NCBI RefSeq assembly: GCF_037975245.1 | Contig: NC_092568.1 | Span: 40,416,631-40,480,630 of the forward strand | DNA length: 64,000 bases | Source: Apostichopus japonicus | Taxonomy: Eukaryota; Echinodermata; Holothuroidea; Aspidochirotida; Stichopodidae | Direction: 5' to 3' | Shown: positions 12,033 through 24,200 of the stretch, piece after piece | How positions within the stretch are numbered: the stretch's first letter is position 1 | How the letters are laid out: every line of letters starts with the position of its first letter | The notes under the pieces: generated by a model | What the model was told of the DNA's origin: nothing | What the model saw: only the letters and a program-made list of their open reading frames with translations | Databases searched by the model: none | Made by a program: the position numbers and the translations under genes

Positions 12033-13075
12033 GGGTTAATTTCACCCCATCTAGCCCATGGACCAAACTTTGTCAGAAGGAAGTAGTATGGCTGTACATT
12101 AAAAAAAGGCAAAACTGACAAAATTCCTGGTCGGGAAGAGGTTGTCAGACCCCCACTAAGTCACCCGCAGTCGGGTTGATTTCACCCCATCTAGCCCATG
12201 GACCAAACTTTGGCAAAAGGAAGTAGCATGGCAGTATGTTACAAAAATGGCAAAAACTGACAAAATTGTTGGTCGGGAAGGTGTTGTCAGACCCCCACAA
12301 AGTTTACCCTGACCCACCCCCCCCCCCAAAAAAAAGGCGGGTTGATTTTACCCCATCTAGCCCATGGACCAAACTTTGTCAGAAGGAAGTAGTATGGCTG
12401 TACATTACAAGAAAGGCAAAACTGACAAAATTCCTGGTCGGGAAGGGGTTGTCAGACCCCAACTAAGTCACCCCCAGTCGGGTTGATTTCACCCATCTAG
12501 CCCATGGACCAAACATTGGCAAAAGGAAGTAGCATGGCAGTATGTTACAAAAATGGAAAAAACTGACAAAATTGTTGGTCGGGAAGGTGTTGTCAGACCC
12601 CCACAAAGTTTACCCTGACCCACCCCCCCCCCAAAAAAAAAGCGGGTTGATTTTACCCCATCTAGCCCATGGACCAAACTTTGTAAGAAGGAAGTAGTAT
12701 GGCTGTACATTACAAGAAAGGCAAAACTGACAAAATTCCTGGTCGGGAAGGGGTTGTCAGACCCCCCACTATATTCACCCCCAGTCGGGTTGATTTCACC
12801 CCATCTAGCCCATGGACCAAACTTTTGCAAAACAAAACTTTGTCAAAAGGTAGTAGTATGGATGTACATTACAAAAAGTGTAAAACTGACAAAATTCCTG
12901 TTCGGGACCCCCCACTAAGTCACCCCCCAGTCGGGTTGATTTCACCCCATCTAGCCCATGGACCAAACTTTGTCAAAAGGAAGTAGTATAGATGTACATT
13001 ACAAAAAGTGTAAAACTGGCAAAATTCCCAGTCAGGAAGGTGTTGTCAGACCCCCACAAATATCACCCTTACCCA
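12033..13075 (+). repeat. Module B tandem array, alternating 140/165-bp monomers
   Basis: The landmark TTCACCCCATCTAGCCCATG (or a close variant) recurs at 12041, 12181, 12347, 12488, 12652, 12795 and 12941. Spacings run 140, 166, 141, 164, 143 and 146, so two monomer types alternate to give a higher-order dimer of about 306 bp. One type carries a C-tract and A-tract before the landmark; the other does not. Each monomer contains a GGTCGGGAAGG...TTGTCAGACCCC segment. The open frames here are repeat by-products. Confidence 0.8.
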
Positions 13076-13079
13076 ACTA

Positions 13080-14290
13080 GACCGGCAGCCCAGTGCACTT
13101 TGATCAAACGAACGAGGTACCAATATCTGAGTATTGGAACATTTGTGGAAAAACCCAGTATATCCAAAAGTGGATGTCTGCCGTGGTCGCTCTGCTGCAT
13201 GTGGCCCCTGGGGCCGGTTAAAGGGGGCCCAAAAATGCATCTGATCAAACGAATGAGGTACCACTTGAAACCAATGTCAACTTAATGCATGAATGCCACA
13301 TAGTACTGAATGGCCCATGCCAGACAAATTTTCTGCTGCAAAGGGCCCGCCAGACGCCCAAGAAGGTCCCCTAAAAATGCATCTGATCAAACGAACGAGG
13401 TACCACTTGAAACCAATGTCAACTTAATGCATGAATGCCACAAAGTACTGAATGGCCCATGCCAGACAAATTTTCTGCTGCTAAGGGCCCGCCAGACGCC
13501 CCCAAATATGGCCCAAATGCCCATTACCGTAGCATTGACCCAGATTAAATATGCAAGGTACCACTCAAAACCGGTTTGGAATGTTCGGGTTGATCTTACA
13601 GACTATGGAAATCCTCATGCCAGACAAATTTTCTGCTACAAAGGCCCGCCAGACGCCCCAAAAGGGCCCATAAAAATGCATCTGATCAAACGAACGAGGT
13701 ACCACTTGAAACCAATGTCAAATTAATGCATGAATGCCACAAAGTACTGAATGGCCCATGCCAGACAAATTTTCTACTGCTAAGGGCCCGCCAGACGCCC
13801 CCAAATATGGCCCAAATGCCCATTAGCGTAGCATTGACCCAGATTAAATATGCAAGGTACCACTCAAAACCGGTTTGGAATGTTCGGGTTGATCTTACAG
13901 ACTATGGAAATCATCATGCCAGACAAATTTTCTGCTACAAAGGGCCCGCCAGACGCCCAAGAAGGGCCCATAAAAAAATGCATCTCATCAAACGAACGAG
14001 GTACCACTTGAAACCAATGTCAACTTAATGCGTGAATGCCACAAAGTACTGAATGGCCCATGCCAGACAAATTTTCTGCTGCTAAGGACCCGCCAGACGC
14101 TCCCAAATATGGCCCAAATGCCCGTTAGCGTAGCATTGACCCAGATTGCAAGGTACCACTCAAAATCGGTTTGGAATGTTCGGGTTGATCTTACAGACTA
14201 TGGAAATCATCATGCCAGACAAATTTTCTGCTACAAACGGGCTAACAGACACACTAAAAAAGGCCCCCAAATGGGCCATGATCAATCATA
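13080..14290 (+). repeat. Module C tandem array, period about 300 bp
   Basis: The unit contains GATCAAACGAACGAGGTACC, then CATGCCAGACAAATTTTCTG twice in slightly different contexts, and a GGGCCCGCCAGACGCC block. The GATCAAACGAACGAGG landmarks near 13386, 13685 and 13987 are about 300 bases apart. An earlier unit at 13080-13380 joins module B to C. Further decayed units carrying GACAAATTTTCTTCTGCA continue to about 14560. Confidence 0.75.
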
Positions 14291-15418
14291 GTTGGTACCA
14301 CACAAAACCAATATTAAATGCAAAGGTACTTTCCACAGAGTAAAGAACTGCCAATGCAAGACAAATTTTCTTCTGCATAGGTCCCACCAGATAGAAAGTA
14401 TAGGTGGCCCAATGCGGCCCTATATGGGCCTAATGAATTGTATATCGGTGCAGACTATATGAGCCTTGTGACATGACATTTGTAGCATTCCACAGAGTAA
14501 AGAAATGCCAATACAATACAAATTTTCTTCTGCAAAGTGCCCACCACATGTAAAAAAAAATATGCAGTTTAAATAGTTAAGATACCACAAGAAACCAATC
14601 TATAACAATCAAGAACATCCTGAATTATTCAAATTCCTTCCCGCTACATAGGCCAATGGAATAATGAGATTAGTATACTAGTAGGTGTATCAATTACTGA
14701 ACATTTCATTGAGCAAAACAAAAATGACGCGAACTCAGTCTTTGAGGGAGATCCTGACAGTTATAATGCATTCTCAAATCCATTCTTGTTCCTTTTATCT
14801 ATTCTTTTTCCTTTTATCCAGTCAGTACTTTGCATCGTGAGCAGTGTTCAACTTGACAGTTACTTTGTTTCGCTGGAAACACTGGAGCAGATTAAAATCA
14901 GTTTATGTATTGTAAATAAGAAACCCAAAATCATTTTGTATCTTAAAACACTGTGTTTACGTTAGCATTGTAAATCTACAAAGTTTAAAATCTTGAGAAA
15001 GAACGCTTAAGTGTCATCTTAAGACATACATGTAGTCGAACAAAAGAGATTGTTTTGTTTCTTAAGCTCAGACAAAGAAACAATTATCAAACAGTGGTGA
15101 AAATGCTTTATAACGTGTACTTAACGATAAAGGTTTGGGTTGAAACTGTCCAATATGGTTTTTAAAAGATACATAATTGAAGCATAGAAATGTATATGTA
15201 CCTTTTATGCTAGGTACACTCTTTAAAGGACTTAAAATGCTAAGATTGAACAAACAAATACTGATATCACCACGTATGACTCCATTCCCTGATACAAAAT
15301 ATAAAATGAGTAATTGGCGTATATTACTCCATCTTGGTCTTTTAGAACTTCCATCATTACACTAATTCAATTCGAATAGCTTGTAACAAGTCCAACAAAT
15401 AGATGTGGCATCCATTTT
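14291..15418. other. Central spacer of the inverted-repeat structure
   Basis: The first 270 bases contain decayed module C units. The remainder (about 14570-15418) is AT-rich and looks single-copy within the window. I see no coding region with recognisable domains. Confidence 0.5.
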
Positions 15419-16042
15419 TCAGTTCGTTTGATCAAATGCATTTTTATGGGCCATTTTGGGGCGTCTGGCGGGCCCTTTGTAGCAGAAAATTTGTCTGGCA
15501 TGATGATTTCCATAGTCTGTAAGATCAACCCGAACATTCCAAACCGGTTTTGAGTGGTACCTTGCATATTTAATCTGGGTCAATGCTACGCTAATGGGCA
15601 TTTGGGGTCATATTTGGGGGCGTCTGGCGGGCCCTTAGCAGCAGAAAATTTGTCTGGCATGGGCCATTCAGTACTTTGTGGCATTCATGCATTAAGTTGA
15701 CATTGGTTTCAAGTGGTACCTCGTTCGTTTGATGAGATGCATTTTTTTATGGGCCCTTCTTGGGCGTCTGGCGGGCCCTTTGCAGCAGAAAATTTGTCTG
15801 GCATGGGCCATTCAGTACTATGTGGCATTCATGCATTAAGTTGACATTGGTTTCAAGTGGTACCTCGTTCGTTTGATCAGATGCATTTTTGGGCCCCCTT
15901 TAACCGGCCCCAGGGGCCACATGCAGCAGAGCGACCACGGCAGACATCCACTTTTGGATATACTGGGTTTTTCCACAAATGTTCCAATACTCAGATATTG
16001 GTACCTCGTTCGTTTGATCAAAGTGCACTGGGCTGCCGGTCT
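15419..16042 (-). repeat. Module C' (reverse-complement copy of module C)
   Basis: The sequence mirrors the left-hand array: GGCGTCTGGCGGGCCC blocks, CAGAAAATTTGTCTGGCATG and GGTACCTCGTTCGTTTGATC are exact reverse complements of the module C landmarks. The end near 16030 matches the left B-C junction (GTGCACTGGGCTGCCGGTCT). This arm has about two units against about four on the left. Confidence 0.75.
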
Positions 16043-18424
16043 AAACCCCCAAAAGGCGCGTTGATTTCACCCCTTCTAGCCCATAGACCAAATTTTGTCA
16101 AAAGAAGGTAGTATGTCTGTACATTAAAAAAGGAATATCTGACAAAATTGCTGTTCAGAAGGGGTTGTCAGACCCCTACAAAGAGCCCATACCCAGTGTC
16201 TTTTACCCATGAACTGAGATGATAAACACATAATTATTACAAAAATAAATAATTAGTGATCATATTTATGAGAGGAGATATTCTATGTAATTCAAAAGAG
16301 CCTTCAACGTCCATTATGGCTTGCCTTTCTTAATTGCTTCATCTTTTTTTGGTGACAAGCGACCTAAAGTTGCTAGGCAAGGAAGTGACGGAAACACAAT
16401 GATGCTCCTGTTTAAAACATTTTGATTTTATTTAACTGTATAGCACCTAAGTAAAAATTATGGGTAGGCAGATTTAAGCAGTTAAATGGAAGGGCATATC
16501 CCAAAAATATTGTGAGTAATACCTAAAGGCAGCAGATATTTTTTGTTTTCCTGCCCTTTCATTTTTCTATAATACTCATGACTCCTTCTAAAATTTCATG
16601 TTAAATTTTGATAGTAATTTTTGTTTGTTTTGGCAGAAGATTGTTTGTTTTATTCATGTAAAACAAAAGACCTGCTATAGTTAATGACCTGCAACCCAGT
16701 TATCTGCTTGGTCCCATAATATATATATGGTGTTACAGCAGAGGTGGAACAAAAAACATATTGGGGACCCTTTGGCATATTAGATATCGTTAATAGGAAC
16801 ATCCTTCTAATTTCTGAAGCCTTTTCAAATAGTTATAGATATGCCAGGTATATAATTGGTAGATCAAAGAAGTTATTTGGGGGGGGGGGGGGGCTTGACC
16901 ACTCAATTATATTATTGAAGCTGCCCCTCCCCTGCTTCAGCTGTTTTTGTGTTACGAATGCATACTTTCCTTGTGCAATTGTTTTCATTTCATTTTGGGC
17001 GTTTAAATATATATATGTATCCTATGGGTTAGATTTCTATAGTAGCTCCCATTGTACTATTGCAACCAATAATTAAGTACTCATATTGTTTCTTTTTAAA
17101 CCTACAATTGGTAACATGCCAGTATAAAGATTATTTGGTTGAAATCAAGGAATATTTACAAAATCTGGGAGTTTAATTTGATTTACATCAGGTGAAAAGG
17201 CAGTATTTCCCACCCCCCCCCCCAAAGAGAGCATATTTCAACTATTTGATCTGTATTTAGTGTCGGATTTAGGGGATGTTGTGGCGGGTGTACCCTTCCC
17301 CTTTCAGACCACCCAAAAAAAGTTGTGTTCCAGACAAGAATGCTGGAAAATAAGTGCATTATTCAAATCGTGCAGATACTACTTGTCTGGAAATCAGATA
17401 TTTGGATTTCCCTCTATTTTTATATCTAATAAATTTCACATTTCGAACCCAAATTTGGCAAATCAATCGTGATCGGGGCTTCATAACGGCGGTTTATCTG
17501 TCGAAAATCCTGTAACTGGTAAGCTTTACCTTAGCAATTTGTTTTCAAATCACACTTTACTTAGAATATTTGCAGAAGAGGTGGATTGATAAGATGGACA
17601 CAACAGAATTATGCAAGTGACGTGATGGTGAACAATGACAAAGACGTACTGTATCATATATCAACAAGACAATATAGACTTTTAAGAATAACCATTTGCA
17701 TTTTAAAACCTTTAAAGCGCATTGTGCCCAATAACAGAAGGGCCTTAAAACTGAGTGAGGGCACATTCTCCATGTTTGTTCAAATGCAATGTTTGGTGGG
17801 GTTCTAGCTGTAACTGTTTCCTCTTTTGTGGATGGTATTTCCTAAATTAAATTACCCGTTCTTGTTATTATAGTTTTCCATAACTGTTTGTCATATTGAT
17901 GACACAAGTGTGGTAATTGGCAGTCCAAACATTCATGTTGAACAAGCAAACTTATTTTACCAACATGAGTGGGGCTGGTCCTGTTGAAAGCATGTTGTTA
18001 TTTTCTACATTTGTCATGCAAAGGAATCTGCTTTACAAGTGTAAAAACTTTTCATATATAACATTTGTTCCTGGTTCTACATGTATCCATTTCTTGCTTT
18101 TACGGTATATATATGTTACACAAATACATAAGTGGCCCATGTGACCAGAATGGGCACATCTTTGCTTTCAGACCATTTGGTAAGTTTTTCCATGTTTTAT
18201 AATACTTTTGAATACTTTTTTTTTAAACAAAATTCTGGTCTATGATTAGATTGCATGAATTGAATTGGCTGGGTGGGGGCACCTTGTGGGGGGGTCTGAC
18301 AACCCCTTCCCGACCAGCATTTTTGTAAGATTTTCCTTTATTTTAATGTACAGACATACTACTTCCTTTCGGCAAAGTTAAGTCTGTGGGCTAGATAGGG
18401 TGAAATTTACCCGCCTTTTGGGGT
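16043..18424. mobile_element. Nested 2.4-kb element with about 160-bp terminal inverted repeats made of module B monomers
   Basis: The left end (16043 to about 16200) is a forward module B monomer beginning AACCCCCAAAAGGCG. The right end (about 18260-18424) is the reverse complement of a similar monomer and closes with CGCCTTTTGGGGTT. Together they form inverted repeats of roughly 160 bases. The element sits at the point where the mirrored arm should read from GCCGGTCTA straight into GTTGGGTAAGG, so it interrupts that arm. The 2-kb interior is AT-rich, with a G-tract near 16879, a C-tract near 17210 and no convincing gene. Confidence 0.6.
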
Positions 18425-19025
18425 TGGGTGAGGGTGACATTTGTAGGGGTCTGACAACACCTTCCCGACTGGGAATTTTGCCAGTTTTACACTTTTTGTA
18501 ATGTACATCCATACTACGTCCTTTTGACAAAGTTTGGTCCATGGGCTATAGATGGGGTGAAATCAACCCGACTGGGGAGGACTTAGTGGGGGGGGGGTCT
18601 GACAACCCCTTCCCGACCAGAAATTTTGTCAGTTTTACACTTTTTGTTATGTACATCCATACTACTACCTTTTGACAAAGTTTGATTATGCCAAAGTTTG
18701 GTCCATGGGCTAGATGGGGTGAAATCAACCCGCTTGGGGTGACTTAGTGGGGGGTCTGACAACCTCTTCCCGACCAGTAATTTTTTTCAGTTTTGCCTTT
18801 TTTTTTAATGTACAGCCATACTACTTCCTTCTGACAAAGTTTGGTCCATGGGCTAGATGTGGTGAAATTAAGCCGTCCGGGGGGTCTTTTTTAGGGGGTC
18901 TGGGGTCCGAACCCAACCACTGGGGTTGAGCTGACATTTTTTTTTTTGTGAATGACCTAGATGGTCTAAGGAACTTACCGTCAAACCTTCTGGGCTAAAT
19001 GGGGTGAAATCATACGGGACAGGCT
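18425..19025 (-). repeat. Module B' (reverse-complement copy of module B)
   Basis: CATGGGCTAGATGGGGTGAA landmarks and GGTCTGACAACCCCTTCCCG blocks are reverse complements of the left-hand array. The last part, to about 19025, mirrors the joint at 11880-12030, including CCGAACCCAACCACTGGGGT. Fewer monomers are present than on the left. Confidence 0.75.
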
Positions 19026-19320
19026 CTTGGCCTAAAGGTGCCATCGCCATTTTGTCAGAAAATTACACCAAAAAATATGACAAATGTCAATAGGTAGATG
19101 CATATGAGAGCGCAATAAAAAAGGCAATAGTCCCGAATAAGTAAAAAGTGTTAAAAAGCTGAAAAGGGCGCCAGCAGTCCATTTGAGTCCGTCAGGGGGT
19201 GGGGGGGGGAGATCCGCCCCTGACTGTATGGACGCTCCGCCACTGACACTGGTGCTAGAACATGTAAGTGGCAATCGCCTTCAAATACCGAATGTATCAT
19301 GTATGTGGACACTGAAAAAC
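19026..19320. other. Spacer between modules B' and A'
   Basis: This sequence has no equivalent in the left arm. It holds a G-tract near 19195-19209 and the string CCGCCACTGACACTGG near 19238. No gene is visible. Confidence 0.4.
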
Positions 19321-20264
19321 GGGTGTTACTATAAAACGAATCACAATTGCGTTACACATAACGAATGACAATATGTTGTACACACTAAAAATTGCGTTGA
19401 CTAAAACGAATGACAGTAATGACAGCACGGACATTTGCTTCAACCGGATATCACAGTTCAGACTTCGTGGGTATCTAGATCTAGTAAAGTACGGAAAAGA
19501 TAAAAACGCACCTTATAGTATAAGCGAAATTGTAAGTCTGATTTTAAAAAGTAAATTTAACGTCATTTTCCGATATTAATTGTTAGAAACTACCAACACT
19601 AGTTATCTTCAGTTATCTTACTACATAAATCTACAGAGGTAAAAAGCACAGCACTCAAGGGGTGTTACTAAAACTAATGACAATTGCATGCGTTACACGC
19701 GAATGACAATATGTTGTACACACTAAAAAAATGCGGTAACTAAAACGAATGACAGTAATTACAGCACAGACATTTGCTTCAACCGGATATCACTGTTCAA
19801 ACTTCGTGGGTATCTAGATCTAGTATAGTACGGACAAGATAAAACGCACCTTATAGCAAGCGAAATTGTAAGTCTGATTTTAAAAAGTAAATTTAACGTC
19901 ATTTTACCGATATTAATTGTTAGAAACTAACAATACTATATAATCTTGAAAAGGCTTCAGTTATCTTTCTATATAAATCTACAGAGGTAAAACGCACAGC
20001 ACTCAAGCGCAATCTCACACAAAAACTTTCCCTGTGGTTTCTATCCGTAAATTACAGCAAAACCCTGCAACCACGTAACATGCGATTTTCCTCAAATTAT
20101 TTTTGCGCAGAAAACCAATAACCGCATTTACTCCACTCCGTTATTCATTCTATCTCTTCTCGCCACCGTCCTTCGTTGTCATTTGCTGTCATTCGCAAAT
20201 GATAATTTACCCTGTACAAAGTCAATTGTCATTCGGTCATTCGCTGTCATTCGTTTTAGTTTGT
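19321..20264 (-). mobile_element. Module A' (two tandem reverse copies of module A)
   Basis: A truncated copy occupies 19321-19658 and a full-length copy 19659-20264. Both start with GGGTGTTACTA-AAC and carry AATGACAATTG and TATCTAGATCTAGTA, which mirror the left copy. The full-length copy ends with TCATTCGTTTTAGTTTGT, the reverse of the left terminus, followed by TTAA. The duplication unit is about 340 bases. Confidence 0.7.
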
Positions 20265-20315
20265 TAAATAAGTTTGATTAGCTTCTCATTTGGAGGGACT
20301 GTTAACGGCAGCTTT

Positions 20316-20336
20316 AACCTTAACCTTAACCTTGTC
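20316..20336. repeat. Short TTAACC-type repeat
   Basis: Three to four consecutive AACCTT/CCTTAA words lie between module A' and the partial A copies. They resemble degenerate telomere-like repeats, also seen at 22070-22125. Confidence 0.4.
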
Positions 20337-20339
20337 CCC

Positions 20340-20650
20340 ACTAAAGCGCATTCTCACACAAAAACTTTGCCTGTGGTTTTCTATCCGTAAATTACAGCAA
20401 ACCCTACAACCACGCATGCAACATGCGATTTTCCTCAAATCATTTTTGCGCAGAAAACCAATAACTCCACTCCGTTAATCATTCTATCTCGAGTAATGAT
20501 TTTCTTAAAACATGGTTTTTCAGGGGACAAACTAAAACGAATGACAGCGAATGACCGAATGACAATTGACTCCACTCAACACTGTCCTTCGTTGTCATTC
20601 GTTGTCATTCGCTGTCATTCGCAAGTGATAATTAACCCTGTGTGGAGATA
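20340..20650. mobile_element. Scrambled partial copies of module A
   Basis: The stretch 20340-20492 is a reverse-orientation fragment (GCGCATTCTCACACAAAAAC to CACTCCGTTAATCATTC). The stretch 20521-20650 is a forward-orientation copy of the left terminus (GGGGACAAACTAAAACGAAT) whose inner 70 bases are inverted between CTCCAC and GTGGAG. Confidence 0.65.
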
Positions 20651-21232
20651 GGAATACACTAGAGAGTTCCCACTAGCTTTATTTTGCACAAAAGAAGCCT
20701 GCATCAATAAACAACCTTTTTCCGAGGGATCACACGGACTTTTTTTTTTGTCTTCAAAGATTTGTTTACATTCATAAATCGGTCGTTTTTTACCTTTTGA
20801 CCCCTTTTTTCAAAAAAAAAAAAAAAATCGTGGGACCATTGAAACTAACCCTTACCAATACAACTAGCTAAGACATACAAGGACTGAAATCAGGAGCCTC
20901 AAATGCATATTTGGAGAGATGGCTCTGTATTTGAGGTAAATATGTCAAAAATGACGTTTTTAGGTCTAAGTTAGGGCCAAAACACGGTCAGACTTCCGAA
21001 AATATTCCTCCCGAATGTCACCATAAAGAGAAGAAGTTGAGCTCTCCAGAAGCGCCACACTGAAACGCATCAGACCGTATCGCTATATACGGCTCTGGAA
21101 ACAATCTAGCAATTCAACTCGAGCATTTTTATGGTATCGAATTTCGTCAACCACATTTGAAACGTTTCGCGCGTTAAGCGCGCGTGGGCACGCTATCAAT
21201 ACTCACGTAATCACTAATCGAACAAATACATC
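20651..21232 (+). other. Upstream region of the piggyBac gene
   Basis: No coding sequence. It has T- and A-tracts at about 20730-20827 and a CpG-containing stretch at about 21000-21200 that could hold a promoter. No clear TATA box was identified. A piggyBac end would be TTAA followed by CCC; TTAACCCTGTG at 20633-20643 fits that form but also belongs to module A, so it is not counted as an end. Confidence 0.35.
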
Positions 21233-24200
21233 ATGGCTAAATATCAAGACGCGTTAGACATTCTTTTTATGGACAATTTGACCATCCAGCCGTTGGAGGA
21301 TGACGACATCGCTGAAGCTGAAGATTATTCTGACGGTGACATCAGCGATGTCGACATGGCAGATCTTCCTGAAGAGGGTCTGGTCGACGACCCTGCCGCC
21401 AGGTCCTCTTTGTTGCTCAGTGATCCTGATATGGTAAGCCACACAGTGTATGCATGTATGTATTGTTTGTATAGTCAAGGCTTCATAATTGACTCACCCC
21501 CGTAATTGACGCATCTTCAATTATTACTTGCAGTGGTTCAGCAGGCCACCAAAACCTCTTGCAGTCAAGCAGAATTACATATTTCATGATTTTGAATCCA
21601 TTTCAGCCATTTGCTGACCAAATTGTGGTATTTTTTAAGCTTTAACACCCTCCCCCAGTTTTGCACGTTTTTTGGGCATTTGGAAATCCTAAAAATAACC
21701 AACATTACCTCACTGTGGTAACACTCCTCTATGGGACCTGACCTGTCTGTGCTTACTGTAGGGGCTCAGAGCTTAGCAATCAGCATCTAAAGTCAATGGT
21801 TGCATACTACGGCCTACACTACAGTTAGCTTCTCGACAGGTCAGACATTTTGTGGTCAAATTCTGCTCAATTGTACGGTGCATAAGCACAGAACCTTAAA
21901 TATATTGAGATCATAACATTTCTGAGGAACTAAACATAAGAAAAACAAAGTGGCTATTCTTACGACTAGTCTTAACAATAATTCTCTTTTGTGCATGCGC
22001 AGTTGCTATAACGTGGCTATTTTTACGACTATGAGTACTATTTTTACGACAGGAGTAACAATAATTTCCGGTTAAGGTTAGGGTTAGGATTGGATTTAGG
22101 GGTTAGAGTTAGGGTTAGGGTTACCCCTACTACATGCGCAGTTGCTTTATTTACTTTGAATTTGCAAGAATTCGCAGATGTCATAAGAATAGTTTATAAC
22201 TAATTGTTACGAATAGTCGTAAGAATAGCCACGGCCTAAGAAAAACACATACAGTTGAGTGATTTGGATTTTTGCTTGATAGACATCGTTGATCAAATCC
22301 TTAAGTGCGTCAATTATGAGCCCACCATGCTACATGTACTGTACTGTAGTAGTACAATAGGCCTATACTGTATGTCTCATCAAAACGCAGGACTGTACCA
22401 TTGTATTGCATGTCGGTCAACTAGTTTGGGGGGTAATTGATAAAGATAAATAAACTTGAAAACATTAGGATCATCAAGTTTATTGGGTTGGCGCCCTGTT
22501 GCAACTAAAAAGAAAAGGGTATATATTTGGTGTTTCAGTCCACCCCAATGCATAATAGCAAAAACCAGTGCTACAGTATACAGGCTGTTCACCTCCATAG
22601 GCCATATGGACTCTTCCAAATTCATGGCAAAAAATTGCAATTTTATAGAAAAGGGATGTCCAAACCACAAAGAACTCATCCCCACCCCTTGTAATGTATA
22701 GTAAATATATGTGTGTTGTAGCTTACCCTTTTTGTACCTTTTTTATGGTTGCAGAATATCACTGTAGAAGAGGAAGACCTGCCCATTCCAACACCTCCCC
22801 CCGTAGCAGTTGTTGGCACTGCTGGTGAGCAACAACCACCACCCCCAAAGAGACGCCGGGGTCGACCACCGAAGACCCCGGTACCAGCAGTGCCCCCACC
22901 ACCACCACCACAGAGGCCTGCAACTCCTCCACCTGTTCTAGATGCCACTTCTCGTGCCGAGTTCAAAAGACGTTGCGAAGCACGCAAGGCAGCCCTTGGG
23001 GGCTACAACAAGAAGCTCAGCCCCCAAGAGGCCCACAAGAAGTGGACCTTACTTGTGGAGGACAATGAAGACAGGAGCAACTGCTGCGGGGACTGGCTCT
23101 GGGAAGACTTCACAGAAGATGTGGTACGTTTTGAAGACTGCCTATTAATGGGAATGTTTTTTGTTTTTGTTTTTTCTCTACAGGGTTTCCTCGACTCATC
23201 AAGATCTGAGGACCTCACCGAAGACTGGAAGATACATATAAATTAATTTTCCTTTCTACAGAGTTAGCTCAAATGAACAAGATGTAGTGAATAATTATGG
23301 AATAAATTTCTCTTTTTTTATTTCAAGGATTACAGTGAATCAATCAGATGCTGGATAACTATGGAAGAATTGTCCAATTTGTTTCTTGACAGGGTTACCT
23401 CGAATCAACAGATCTGAATATTTTCCTTCCTTCAAGTAGCAATATCTCAACCAGGAATTGCAATTTCCCGTCAAAAGTGACTAGTAATGACCAATTATAT
23501 TCATGACATGTTATTTCTTGCAGCAGCAATTATTCATATAATATCAAAACTTATTTTGACACATTTTTTTTCTCTTTCCCCCCCTTACAGCCTTTCATCA
23601 ATGAGAACGTCGACTTTGCGTTTGAGACACAAGGTCTTTCACAAACAGCAAAAGGGGCAAATTCAGAGATAGATTTTTTGACACTGTTTCTCACTGAACC
23701 AGTCTTGAAAAATTTAGTCGACCAGACTAATCTTTATGCCTCCCAAGAGGGGGTCAACAGAGTTGGCGGTGATGGGAAGTATATTCCTGTCACCAGAGAA
23801 TCTCTTATGGCATTCATCGGGTTGACTATTGCCATGGGTCTCGCATGCAAGAGCAGCATTGCTGAATACTGGTCTACTGATCAGGTACTAGAAACTCCAT
23901 GGTATGGTCAAGTAATGTCTCGTTCTCTCTATCAACAGCATCGACGTTATTTGCAAGTTGCAGATAACAAGATGGGAGAAAAGACTGCTGATGGAAGGTT
24001 CTGTGACAAGTTGTACGAGGTCCGTCCCTTACTTGATTCCTTGGTCCAGTCCTTTCAGAAGCACTACAGTCCAGGTAGGGAGTTGAGTATCGATGAGATG
24101 ATGATTGGTACCAAGTGTCGTCTCAGCTTTCTTCAGTGTATGAAGGACAAACCAACGAAGTGGGGGCTGAAGGTGTGGACTTTGTGTGATGCCAAGGTTC

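Larger units (their letters stand above)
11245..20264. mobile_element. Composite inverted-repeat (foldback-like) structure, about 9 kb
   Basis: Modules occur in the order A (11245-11804), a joint containing TTTCACC and GTCCCATATGATT near 11880-12000, B (12033-13075) and C (13080-14290) on the left. The right side has C' (15419-16042), B' (18425-19025) and A' (19321-20264) as reverse complements in mirrored order. The centre at about 14300-15418 is largely single-copy, and the right arm is split by a nested element at 16043-18424. No transposase-like frame is visible inside, so any movement would need enzymes supplied elsewhere. It could be one giant foldback transposon or a segmental inverted duplication of clustered elements; the sequence does not decide between them. 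Confidence 0.6.

Noticed and set aside
12236..14343. Frames of 60-138 codons in modules B and C
   Set aside because: Repeat by-products; the same peptides recur in each unit and on the mirrored arm.
20633..20643. TTAACCCTGTG as the left end of a piggyBac element
   Set aside because: The same string occurs inside module A copies in both orientations, and no matching end was found downstream of the transposase gene.
22676..22987. Gly-rich reverse-strand frame
   Set aside because: It is the complement of the Pro-rich exon 2 of the piggyBac gene.
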